Assembly (NCBI GenBank): GCA_021397835.1
Contig: JAJFZO010000394.1
Coordinates: forward strand, 62,001 to 126,000
From: Moringa oleifera
Lineage: Eukaryota > Streptophyta > Magnoliopsida > Brassicales > Moringaceae
Reading direction: 5' to 3'
Length of the DNA: 64,000 nucleotides
Made by a program: the position numbers and the translations under genes. Shown in pieces: positions 14,531 to 24,972 of this stretch. How positions within the stretch are numbered: the stretch's first letter is position 1; each line of letters opens with the position of its first letter. Below the pieces are notes generated by a model, which ran no database searches, was not told the origin of the DNA, and saw nothing but the letters and a program-made list of their open reading frames with translations.

Positions 14531-15330
14531 TCTTGTAGTTGTTTTTTTTCTTTTTTCTATTAGTTGTAATGTGAACAGTCATTTACTTATGTGATTAGTT
14601 GAGTAAGCTTACATTAGTTTCTATAAGATAGTTAGTTTTGGGGCTTTTGACATTGGAAAGCCTATCCTGCTTAGCTTTGCTATTCCTCATCACTTGTGTT
14701 GTAGTCAACTCAAAATGCCCTATGTAGTCTTTCTAATGCTAATGCCTTCTTCCTTCATTCATTTTTTCAGTTGTAGTAGCTTTCATGCCAACAAAATATG
14801 GACAGCAAAGCCAAAGTAATATTGAATAAGTGAGAAAAACCCTTCTTATTAGTAACGCAGTAATGGTCAAGAAAAGGCTCCTTACTATATGTAGGTTAAC
14901 ACGTTTTTACTAATATTATGATTTTTACAATTATCCTTTCTCAAAGTTACTTCTTTCTTTAAAAAGATTACAAGGGCAGTCATGTTTTTTGGCTTCTTCT
15001 TGGCCTGAAAGTTTGCTTTCGGTGACAAGCTTTTACCACTAGCACTTGGACTTGGAAGCAAGCTACAAATACCTTGAATTAATCAATAAATGAATGAAAA
15101 TGCCTGCCTAGGAATAAAAAAAGAGGACATGTTAGTTTGAGGGTGTCACGTACAATTCCTTTGAAAAGGGTGTGACACACCATCTATCAGGCCCGATAAG
15201 TAGTCCACGAAGTTGTATCTTGACTCAACTAGTACATGTATCTTGCTCTCTCTAGGAGGTTGGCCGCTTATCTTAGATCTTCCCATTTTCAAGAAGATCC
15301 TGGGCTCAATCTAGTTTAGTATTAAGGTGA
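14531..15330 (+). other. 3' part of nad1 intron 4 (decayed)
   Basis: This stretch lies between the matR stop and the last nad1 exon, where the 3' part of the group II intron is expected. It has the texture of plant mitochondrial sequence (for example near 15040-15115) and contains no open frame. I could not place domains V and VI with confidence. Its retention shows that the insert is unspliced mitochondrial DNA. Confidence 0.6.
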
Positions 15331-15484
15331 TTCTTTTTTCGCTTTTATATATATCATGTAGCATTTCCATGATATCATTATGATCAATTAATGGAACTTG
15401 GCCAGAAAGTGTTCTTGCCTCTATCATTAGCTTCAAATGGTCCCTGTATCTAGTGTTTTGGTAATCTCACAATGGTTCCCTTAA
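15331..15484 (+). pseudogene. nad1: nad1 last exon (exon 5) pseudogene fragment
   Basis: Native nad1 encodes a membrane subunit of mitochondrial complex I. This exon encodes the C-terminus. Reading with one stop gives VAFP, stop, [20 protein letters not shown], matching the native [26 protein letters not shown]. After that a frameshift occurs, and the nucleotide sequence still follows the native end through GTTTTGGTAATCT to a TTAA that holds the original stop. The stop in the conserved segment replaces an arginine codon, consistent with C-to-T decay. Position and orientation relative to matR (about 800 bp downstream, same strand) are those of the mitochondrial gene. Confidence 0.9.
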
Positions 15485-16676
15485 TTATGTGCAAAGAGTT
15501 ACTCTTTTAAGGAATGTTTGAAGTGGGCTAGTCTTAAAAAATGCCCATTTATTTATCATTAAGGCTATAAATCTTCCTTACCTATTTGTAGGAACTCAAT
15601 AAAGTGACCAGTAAGCCAACAGGTAAGGGGGTCTGATGATGCAGAAAGCAAGGAAAAGCAACAAAGCTATGTTGAACAGATGAAAAGCTATAACAAAAAG
15701 GGTGGTTAGTTACAGTGAGACCACTACATGGGGGATCTAGGGCAAATAAAGATGGATAATTCGAAGAAAGCACCACATGCGAAACAATGGATTATATCAG
15801 CTCAAACACCCCATTAGGATGACGATTATTTTCCAACTCTAGTTTACCACCGAAAGTTCAATGGGAGGAAGTGTACAGTTTACAATTTGTGATCATATTG
15901 TTGTTTGCATATGTGTAAGCCTTAAACATCTTCCTTCCTTGTATGTAAGTGCTTTAAAGAGAGTGAAGTACTCTCAAATGGGAGGACCAAACAACTTTGT
16001 TTTAAAGTTTGAATTTTTGACTTCTAATTAACACTTTCAATTATGAGTAAAACTAGCTATAAGCCAATTTTTATTTAAGAAAAATGCGAGGTTTAAATTC
16101 CTTAAATTGTGTTATGACTTTCAAGCTCCTTTATTATTCTTTGTAAGATAGGATGCTTTAGAGTTTACATTATTTACAACTTTCAAGTCTCTTTATTAGT
16201 AGGGTTGCTAGGAATCAATCCCCTTTGAAAGCAAACCACTAATAATCAAGGGCTAGATTGAAATCTATGGAATTGCCCTAGCATTGATTTAAAGATCCCT
16301 CTTGAATAGAATGATTAATCGTAAGGTCAAACCTTTAATTCATATTTATCGAGACATGTTAATGTAATGAAAAATGAATCAATAACTATATTTCGGATTA
16401 AAGGCTTACTGACAATAAAATGCCATTAGAAGCAACAAAATTGGGCATAGATTATGTTATCAATTAGACTGTTAAACCTTATTATCAATTAGATTTTGGT
16501 ATAGCTAAGATCCTTGGAAAAATCAAGGTCAAAGAAAAACACTTTAAAGAAAAAAAAAAGATGTTAATAATATGAGCAACTATGCCAATGACCTATGAAA
16601 TGCTTTTACGTAAATAGTTGACATATGATTAAGATATACTAATCTCTTGCGAGATAAAATATGCAATTATCCTAAT
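15485..16676. other. No gene seen; probable right edge of the mitochondrial insert
   Basis: Sequence just after the nad1 exon still looks mitochondrial to about 15.9 kb. From about 15.9 kb it becomes more AT-rich and resembles ordinary nuclear repeat DNA. I could not fix the junction. The minus-strand open frame at 15582-15776 has no recognisable similarity. The stretch ends at the left terminus of a CACTA element at 16677. Confidence 0.4.
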
Positions 16677-16689
16677 CACCACAAGAAAA

Positions 16690-16880
16690 ACTATTTTTAA
16701 TGATAGTATTTTATGATGATCTTTTATGACTATCATTAAAAAATCAAATACATGACCGTCCTAAAAAATCATCATAAAAAAACGTAACTTATATGACGAT
16801 CTCAAGAGATCGTAATAAAAAGTGTGGCATATATGACGGTTCTGAGGCACCAGCATAAAAAAGCTATAATTAAAAAAAAA
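16690..16880. repeat. Subterminal repeats of CACTA element 1
   Basis: Several copies of a roughly 10-base motif (TATGACGATC, TATGACGGT and variants, with complements such as GATCGTAATAA) occur in both orientations within 190 bases of the terminus. Subterminal arrays of this kind bind the element-encoded proteins in the En/Spm family. Copies have diverged by transitions. Confidence 0.6.
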
Positions 16881-17012
16881 TTATGATGGTGACTCAAACC
16901 TAATCTCTTCAAGAAAGATTGATAAGTGCCATTGCCATCCAATCTAAAGAAACCATGTGATGTGTTTTTTTTTTTGTGATTTTATTTTTAATTTGAATAT
17001 TTGATTGAAAAG

Positions 17013-17212
17013 GCAAACCAACGGACTCAAACCCAAGTCCTGTTGGAAATTATATCACATTTACAATCATCCTAAAATTAATTTTGGTTAATTATGTTGT
17101 TTGTTTAATAAAAGATGTGTTTGAATTATTTTGAGAAAAAAGCAAGAGTGCCGACTTGAACTCAAGCTCTCTTAGTCAATCTTATGAGACTTTACCACTC
17201 GGTCAATGGAAA
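17013..17212 (-). repeat. Two tRNA-like promoter motifs (possible SINE or tRNA-derived remnants)
   Basis: Read on the minus strand, 17145-17212 contains GACCGAGTGGTAAAGTCTC, similar to the A box of tRNA-Ser/Leu, and then GAGTTCAAGTC at B-box spacing. A second B-box-like word, GGGTTTGAGTCC, occurs on the minus strand near 17020-17045. No full cloverleaf was found, so these are at most degenerate tRNA-derived sequences inside the transposon. Confidence 0.3.
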
Positions 17213-18857
17213 TCTTGTGCAATGATTTTAGTGGTAATAGACTTTAAATTGTATACATGATGGACTGTAATACTTAAAGATCTTTACCCACGCAATGCTA
17301 ATGTTCTTCCTTCACTCTCCCACAAAAACACTGCTCTCTAAAACAAAAATTTCTCTCTTTTAACATCATATAATTGATCCCAAACTTCGTTCCTTCAAGA
17401 AATTTTGTGAAATAGGCGTCGTGTACTATCAGATGATACCATTAAAGTAAGGAAAATGGTACGTAAAACTAATCAAACCTTCATCTTGCATTATAAGAGA
17501 GAAAGAGAGATTTTCTTGTCAAGTCTTGCAATTTATTACTCAATTTTGTTCTAAAATTTTCTTCTCTTGGCATTGTGCACTATCAGATGATACCCATGCG
17601 TGTTACCCTTATGAAACTAGAAATTGTAAGTAAATCAAGGGAGAAAAATTTTACTGGAGCATGTTCTCTATGAATTTGGAAATTAGTGTTACTATTTATA
17701 TTCTTGGAATGCAATCACCACCCACCTTAAGATATATTAAGTAAATTACACAGTTTTGTCTGGACAGAGTCATTGTTTCACACTATAACTTGTTAGGATG
17801 CATCCTATTGAAGTAATTGTGCTTTATTTTTATTTGAATCAAAGATCTTGCCCTACTCTGTGAATGGTTGTTAATGCTTGTTATCCATAGTTTAATAGAG
17901 TTTGGTTACTGGTTTAGTGTAAATGATATGCCTCTTACATCTCTGTAATTTAGCTTGGTGACTTATAACTATTAATTATTTAGTTGGAAATTTAGTTGGA
18001 AATAGTTGAACTAGCAAAGCAGGCTTAGTCTGGTTTTGCAGTAACCATTGGACCGACATTTAGTACATTAACTAAATCCTTGTCTCTCTATATAGTGTAA
18101 TCCATGTTGCTCACCAAAAAAGATTACTAATATTTCCTTAAAGAATTCTATAACTTCAACCCAATTTCTATTATGACTATGTCTTTATTGATTTGTCAAA
18201 CAGTTTGCATGTCTTAAGTAATTTTTTTTGACATTTTGAATTCCAGTTTGGTTTCCACTGTGATACTAGAAACTCTAAATAAATCATGGTAGAAAATATT
18301 AGTTTTACAAATATTTTGGATAATTGATAACTAATGTGCCCTGTAACATATAGTACTTGATGGATTAGGGATTACTTTAGTTGAAGCAAAGACAAACCAA
18401 TAATAGAAGAATAATCATTGAGAGAAAAAGTTTGTTGATATTCAGGTACTTTAATTAAAGTGGAGCCTTTTTAGTATTTTGCTGTGCTAGTAATAAAGGC
18501 TTTTTTTCTCACAGATGATATGGTTCATCATCCAGGATAATTGCAAATCAATAGTAAGTTACTCGTTCGAAGGAAAGGAAAGCTTGTTACATATTAATAG
18601 AACTTGAAAAAGAAGTCAAAACCCTTCAGACATAAGCTATTACTCTTTTTGCACAGCTAACATTATTTCAAGTTGGTAATTCTTTACTAATCTACTAATG
18701 TACCATGTGTTTAGAAGAAATAATCTTCGCTTTGACTAAAGCCTTTTAGTCTAGTGGGCACCTTGTTTCTTATCTTGTTTTTACAATAACATTGCTTTAC
18801 ATACATAATAAGCATACATAATAAGTGAGTTTTCTTTTATTTGTCATCATAGGATAT

Positions 18858-21560
18858 ATGGATAAAACTTGGATGCACTCGAATAGATTGTCCAAGGAGT
18901 TTTCTGATGGCGTGGATGAGTTTCTTGCTTTTGCCATTTCTCATTATGAAAATCTTACAATCATTAGATGTCTTGTCAATCATGTGCTAGTTTGACATTA
19001 TTAAGCATTGAAGAAGTAAAGTATCATTTGTTTAGTAAAAGGATTGATCAGAGGCATAAGAGATGGATTTGGCATGGAGAAGAGTGTTCTTCTAGATCTT
19101 GCACAAATAAGAAATCAGTATTTGATGAATCTTACAAGGATGATCATATCGACAATATAATAGACATGGTTAATGATGCATTTGAATATTGTCAACATGA
19201 TCCTAAATTATATCAAAACTTATTAGAAGATGTAAAAAAGCCTTTATATCCTGATAATACAAAATATACTAAGTTGTCTGCGTTGATGAGATTATATAAT
19301 ATAAAAGGAAAATATGAGTGGTCAGATAAGAGTTTTTTTGATTTGTTAAGTTATTTGTCTGATATGTTTCCCATTGGAAATGAAATCCTTACATCGATGT
19401 ATGAAGCCAAAAAAAAAAAAAAAACTATGAACGCATTGGGTTTACATTACGAGAAAAAATATGCTTGCCTAAATGACTGTATACTCTATAAAAAAGAGTA
19501 TAAGAATTTATTATCTTATCCTAGGTGTGGACTATCGAGATGGAAAGAAAATGGTAAAGTAAAAAAAACCAAACTAAAAGGATTCGTACTAAAGTATTGT
19601 GGCACTTTGCTCCTATTCCATGGTTCAAGCAAATTTTTTGGTCACCACAAATTGCACAACATTTAGCTTGGCATGCTAATAAAAAGGAAGTCGATGGGAA
19701 ACTAAGACATCTTACTGATTCAACTACTTGGAAGTTAATAGACTTTAAGTGGCCAAGTTTTGTATCCGAACATAGAAATCTTTGATTGGTTATTTCTACT
19801 GATGGAATAAATCCACATAGTTCTCTTAGCACTACATATAGTTGTTGGCTAGTGGTAATGATAACATATAATTTACCACCTTGGTTATGCATGAAACGAA
19901 AATTCATGATGTTATCCTTGCTTATATTAGGACCTTGCCAATCAGGTAATGATATTAATGTATATCTTGGTCCATTGATTGATGATTTGAAGCTTTTATG
20001 GGAGGTTAGTGTAGAAGTCTATGATTCTTACCAAAAAGAGTTGTTTACGTTATGAGCTGTTTTATTATGGACAATTAATGATTTTTCTGCTTATAGGAAT
20101 CTTTGTGGTTGTTTAGTTAAGGGACATTATGCTTGTCCAATATATGGTGAAAGCATGTATACTTGTAGATTACAACATGCTAAGAAGAATGTATATATGG
20201 GTCATAGACGATTCCTTCCAAAAAATCACACATTTAAAAAGCAAAAGAAAACATTCAATAGAGAATATGAAACCGGTTCACCTCCTTGTGCATTAAGTGG
20301 AGCAAAAATACTACAGAAAGTAAGCTTTATTACTAATGTATGGGGTAAAAAAATAGTTACTAAGAGGAAAATGACATGGGGTAAAAGATTGAATGACAAT
20401 ATTCAAATATGCTTCAAGAAGAAATCATGCTTTTTCAACCTTGAATATTGTAAACATTTAATGTTTGGCACATTTTGGATGTAATGCATATTGAAAAAAA
20501 TGTTTGCGAAAGCATCTATGGAACTTTACTTAACATTCCTGAAAAATTTAAAGATGGGATCAACACTTGACTAGACCTTGCAGAAATTGGCTGAAGAAAA
20601 GAGTTAGCTCCCAAGGTTGTAAATGGTTGTACTTATTTACCAACTGCTTGTTGAACTGTAAGCAAACTAGAGAGAAAGAGGTTTTATGAGATATTATCAA
20701 ACATAAAAATTCCATATAGGTATTCTTTAATTTTCAAAAATCTTATGTCAATGACATATATGAAAATTCAAGGTCTTAAGTCCTACAATTGTCATGCTCT
20801 TATGCAACAACTTCTACCATTGGCTATTCACTCAGTTTTGCCAAAAAATGTTAGATATGCAATCATGAGATTTTGCTTCTTCTTCAATGCTTTGTATAGT
20901 AAGGTTGTGGATGTTTGAAAACTAGGCAAATTACAACAAGATTTGGTGGTAACTCTTTGCTTATTTGAAAAATACTTTTCACCTTCTTTTTTTGATATAA
21001 TGGTGCATTTAGCTGCGCATTTTATTAAAGAAATGAGATTATGTGGACCGTTATACCATAGATGGATGTATCCATTTGAACAGTTTCATGAAAACTTTGA
21101 AAGGATATGTTCATAACCGTAATCGTCTTGAAAGATGTATTACTGAATGCTACATTGCAGAAGAAGCACTTGAATTTTGTGAAGGTTATTTCCCTAACAT
21201 GCATCCAATTGGTATTCCATCTAGAAAAGAAGATGACATCTAAGTGGGAAAGCCTTGACCTGGTGGTCACATTGTTACTGTTGATCGACAAGAATTAGAG
21301 CAAGCACATCTTTATGTATTATTGAATTCATGTGATGTTCAACTATATGTCGAGTATTTCTCTTCCTAATCTATATGTATTTTGATTATAAAATATATAC
21401 TTCATACATATATGCATTCATTAGATGAGGTTAACCTTATTTCATTAACAGTGAGCATATCAAGTATGTGAAATTACAGTATCTCGTCAATCAAAACAAT
21501 CCAAATGGTTACATGATAAGGATACTCGGACTTTATTTCTTGGTTTCGAGAAAAGGTACT
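18858..21560 (+). pseudogene. CACTA tnp2-type transposase pseudogene (element 1)
   Basis: The native protein cuts and joins CACTA ends in the nucleus. The start codon at 18858 opens MDKTWMHSNRLSKEF, the usual beginning of the transposase-associated domain (PF13963), which ends near WIWHGEE (about 19060-19085). The tnp2 core (PF02992) follows, with motifs SWSDKSF-like (about 19310), YKKEY, DGINPHS (about 19800), YNLPPW (about 19870), RKFMMLSLLI and GNDINVYLGPLIDDLKLLW. A frameshifted HILDVMHIEKNVCE-like block lies near 20470-20510. A DUF4218-like part with NVRYAIMRFC, LVVTLCLFEKYF and FFDIMVHL spans about 20840-21080. Early frameshifts (near 18985), an A-run slip near 19410 and several stops inactivate it. 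The longest surviving frame is 18968-19666. The downstream exons and a second gene are missing because of the truncation. Confidence 0.88.
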
Positions 21561-21659
21561 TTCCAATTCCTTTAAGATGACCATATGTCTTCTATTTATT
21601 TAATATTAAAATATATTTGAGCAAATTTTTGTCAATGGGTTGCATCAAAAATACAAAGG

Positions 21660-23180
21660 CAAACAAGCCATTAACGACACCCATGCAAGCTAGCCCCTTG
21701 TTGCTTCATCCTCAATCATGTGCACAACAAGCATGCCACGAGCACCATGTCACCTAGTCTAAGGGCATAGGAGGTAAGCCGCAACTACCCTTAGTAAGCA
21801 CAACATGGGTGTAAGGCCTAGCGTGCCATGGCACAAGGCGCGCTAGCTAAGCCAAGAGCTCTTTATATAAGCCAATCCTTTACTGCTACATCCCTTGATC
21901 ATGTGCGTAATAAGCGTGCCATGAGCACTATGTCCTCTTATCCAAGGGCATAAAAGGTAAGCTAAGGTTGCCCTTATTAGACACAGCCTAGGGATTAGGT
22001 CTAGTGTATTACGACACTATGCACCTAGCCAAGCCATGAGCACCCATGAGAGCTAGCCCATCATTGCTATGTCCCTTGATCGTGTGCCTAGTGACTATGC
22101 AACAAGCATCATCTCACCATCAGCAGGCATAGCATAGGAGCAAGGTCTAGTGTGCTATGACACAAGGCGGCTCGGCCAAGCAGAGAATGTCCTATAGGAG
22201 CCAGCCTTTATCATAGTTCCTTCAATTATAGGTCCAACAGTGTCCCTTGAGTGTTGCATCGCCTAGTCCAAGGGCATAGGAGCCAAGCCATAATTGCCCC
22301 TAGTAGGTATGGCATGGGTTCAAGGCCCAGTAAGCTACGGCACAAGGCATGCCAGCCAAGCCGAAGAGCGCCACATATGAGCTAACTGCTCATCACTACA
22401 TCCCTCGATCGTATGTGTAGTGATCATGCAATTAACACTGCTTATCCTAGTCCAAAGGCATTGGAGGTAAGCCAAGGCTAACCCCCGCAAGGATGGCATA
22501 GGCGCATGGCCCAACACGTTGTGGCACAAGAAGCTCTAGACAAATTAAGAGCACCCCACACTAGCTAGCCCCCGGTCGTGTACCCTATGAACATGCCACA
22601 AGCACTGCATTGCTTGGTCCAAAGAAATAAGTGGCAAGCCAAGGCTGCCCCTAATAGGCACAAAATGGTTTCAAAGCCCAATGTGCTGCGGCACAAGGCG
22701 CACTAGCCAAGCCAAGAGTGCCCAACATGAACAAGCCCTTCATCGCTACGCCCCTTGATCGCATGCTAAACGAATGCATCAGGAGCACCACACCGCCAAG
22801 TTCAAGCACATGGAATATAAGCCACGGCTGCCCCCAATAAGCATGGCCTAGGCATAAAACCCAGCGTGTTATGACACAAGGGGTACTAACAAAGCCAAAA
22901 GCGCCCCAGGCAAGCCAGCCCCTTATCACTACGTCCCTCAATCATGTGCAAAACGAGCATGCCATGAGCATCGCGTTGCCTAGTCCAACGACATGAAAGG
23001 AAATTCAAAGCTACCCTCAGTCGGCATAACATAGGCATAAAGTCCAACGTGATGAGGCACAAGGCGAGTCAACCAAGGCAAGAGCGCCCCATGTGAGCAA
23101 GCCTCTTATCAGTACGTTCTTCGATCATGTGCTCGGTGGGTGCAAGGCTAGCCTCAGTAAGCCCAACAAGGTGCAACATA
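21660..23180 (+). repeat. Tandem array of ~180-bp satellite monomers (orientation A)
   Basis: A recurring landmark similar to CCCTTGATCATGTGC followed by AGCATGCCA occurs near 21711, 21890, 22070, 22222, 22400, 22565, 22750, 22930 and 23115. Spacing is mostly 178-185 bp with two shorter steps. Each unit also carries a GGCATAGG-type word and a CAAGGC...GCTAGCCAAGCC block. Copies are strongly diverged, often by TG/CA in place of CG. The short open frames in this array, mostly on the minus strand, are by-products of the repeat. The same monomer recurs at 26.75 kb, 45.3-46.4 kb and 63.4-64 kb and inside the 0.9-kb composite units. Confidence 0.88.
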
Positions 23181-23200
23181 TGACGTGCCAGCCCAGGAGA

Positions 23201-23450
23201 GGAAGTGTGGCTGCGGTGTGGCTGTCCCGATAGTCTATCGGAAAGATTCCAATTAGAGAGAAAGAAAATCAGATCTAAGCAATTGAGTGGTTTGATCGAT
23301 TGTTGAATACGTGCGTGGTGTGAGTGTGGCTGCGGTGTGGCTGCGATATTACTCTTGGGAGGATTCAAAATTGAAGAGAAAGAAGATCAATTGAGCGGTT
23401 TAATTGATTACCGATACCGAATACGTGTGTGGTGTCGATGGCTGCGACAA
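23201..23450 (+). repeat. Tandem duplication with 119-bp offset
   Basis: The word GTGTGGCTGCGGTGTGGCTG starts at 23205 and again at 23324. The following GATTCAA/GATTCCAA, AGAGAAAGAA and TTGAGTGGTTTGAT/TTGAGCGGTTTAAT blocks also repeat in order. It is a short two-copy duplication between the satellite and the ACCGAA-rich repeat. No gene is visible. Confidence 0.7.
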
Positions 23451-23589
23451 TTTTGATTCTCAAAACTTCAAAAGATAGATGGGCATGGAGTCAGTGACGG
23501 GTTAAGTTAAGGTTTGTCAAAACTGAAATTGAAAGAGAAGGAAGAAATACAGTTGTTTTCCCGATTACCCAATCCCAATTTACCTTTTT

Positions 23590-23837
23590 AAAAAGTAATT
23601 GAAAAAAATAAATATTATTTATTTATTTAATTAATAAAATTAATTAATTATTAAAATTAAAAATCGGTTTTTCGGTTAATTCGGTTTTTCAAAAATTTAA
23701 CCGAAATTAACCAAAAAAATAAAAAAACCGATTTTTAAATGATTTTATAACCGAAAACCGAAAAAACCGAATTGAATTAACCAAAATTAATTCGGTTTTT
23801 CAGTTTTTTGGTTTTAACCGAATTTTGCTCACCCCTA
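23590..23837. repeat. ACCGAA/TTCGGT-rich palindromic repeat, possible hAT-type terminus
   Basis: The segment is dense in TTCGGTTTTT and its complement and can fold back on itself. It ends in TGCTCACCCCTA at 23837, which resembles the TAGGGGTGAGCA-type terminal repeat of plant hAT-like non-autonomous elements. I did not find the matching left terminus, so the element class is tentative. Confidence 0.5.
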
Positions 23838-24087
23838 GAAGTGATAATCATTCATATCATATTCAAGATATTTTATAACTTCAGGACGAGATCCATGTGC
23901 TTCCCATTTCACCAAAAAGGAATCTGACACACCTTATGCTGCGGCATGCTCGGCCTTGTACCAATGTCATACCTAGTGGGGGGAGCCATTGCTTGCCTTC
24001 TATGCCCTTAAACTAGGCAATGCGACATCATGGCACTCTACTGGGTACACGATGAAGGGATATGGCGATGAGGGGCCAGCTCGCGTA
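23838..24087 (-). repeat. Short spacer and satellite fragment (orientation B)
   Basis: Bases 23838-23925 hold nothing recognisable. From about 23930 the sequence is a single degenerate copy of the 180-bp satellite in the reverse orientation (TGCGGCATGCTCGGCCTTG, then GGGAGCCATTGCTTGCC and GATGAGGGGCCAGCTCGCG). It ends where reverse-strand 26S rDNA begins. Confidence 0.65.
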
Positions 24088-24972
24088 CCTAACCCTAAAA
24101 ACCAATCCTTTTCTCAAGCTTATGGATCTATTTTTGCTGACTTCCCTTGCTTACATTATTCTATCAATCGGGTGTGACAGTATTTGGTCCTTTAAATTTT
24201 CAAGGGCCACCGGGGGGGGTGGGGGTGTGCCGAACACAATGCGATGTGTTATGTGCTTTCAACCATTTTCAAGGTTGACAGGCTATCAAATAAAAATGAT
24301 AACTCTTTTTGAGGCCTTCATCTACATCTCTAGACTCCCTAGTGTTACTATCAGCCACCACCTCATGATTTCAGAATTTTAACTGAATCTTCTTTTGAAG
24401 CTCAGGTCGAGGCGCTATCTGACAGGCTTGCCCCATCTCTTCAGATCTATTAACCCATGTGTGAATGTCATTCACATGGAATCTTTCCCCTTTCTAGCCT
24501 TCAATGTTCTCATTCGAATATTCATTACTATCACCAAGAGCTGCACTGATGGCTACTTCGCCCAAGGTCACGCCCTTAGTTTTCCAGCGACCATCGTGCC
24601 CTCTACTTATTGGGGCTTGGCACTTGTCCTAATGGCTAGGTATACGTCACATTTTCAAGGCTAAATGAATTGGTAGTTAAGTTGTTCCACACTCTTTAGT
24701 GAATTTTGACTTCCATGACCACCGCTCTACTATCTCAATTGACCAACACTTGATATGGGTTCTATGTCAGTGCACAATTAGGCATTGTAACTTAACTTTT
24801 GGTTCATCCCGCATCACTAGTTCTACTTACCAAAAATGGCCCACTTATAGCTCTCAATTCCATGGGACAGCTCAATAAAGTAGTGGCCCAGGCTTACCTA
24901 TTTAATGTTTGAGAATAGGTCAAGTCATTGGCCCCTAACGCCTCTAATCATTGGCTTTACCTAATCAAAATA
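24088..24972 (-). pseudogene. 26S rRNA pseudogene fragment (internal part, reverse strand)
   Basis: Read on the minus strand, this matches the middle of plant 26S rRNA. Left to right on the plus strand, recognisable complements are ACCAATCCTTTTCTCAAGC, TTGCTGACTTCCCTTGC, GATAACTCTTTTTGAGGCC, AGACTCCCTAGTGTTAC, CATTCACATGGAATCTTTCC, CCAAAAATGGCCC and ATTGGCTTTACC. There are indels and many transitions. It overlaps in content with the sense fragment that follows, so the two form an inverted pair. It would not give a functional rRNA. Confidence 0.88.

Larger units (their letters stand above)
16677..21655 (+). mobile_element. CACTA (En/Spm) transposon 1, right end missing
   Basis: The left terminus reads CACCACAAGAAAAACTA, one change from the common plant CACTACAAGAAAAA end. 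It is followed by subterminal motifs (16690-16880) in which ATGACGATC-type words and their complements alternate, as is usual for binding sites of CACTA transposases. A tnp2-family transposase pseudogene lies at 18858-21560. No matching right terminus or subterminal array was found. At about 21655 the sequence changes abruptly to the 180-bp satellite, so the element is truncated or was broken by rearrangement, and no target duplication can be paired. It is non-autonomous in its present form. Confidence 0.82.

Noticed and set aside
21660..23180. Regular spacing of repeats resembling a CRISPR array
   Set aside because: The whole 180-bp unit repeats, with no unique spacers between short identical repeats, and the genome is plant nuclear.
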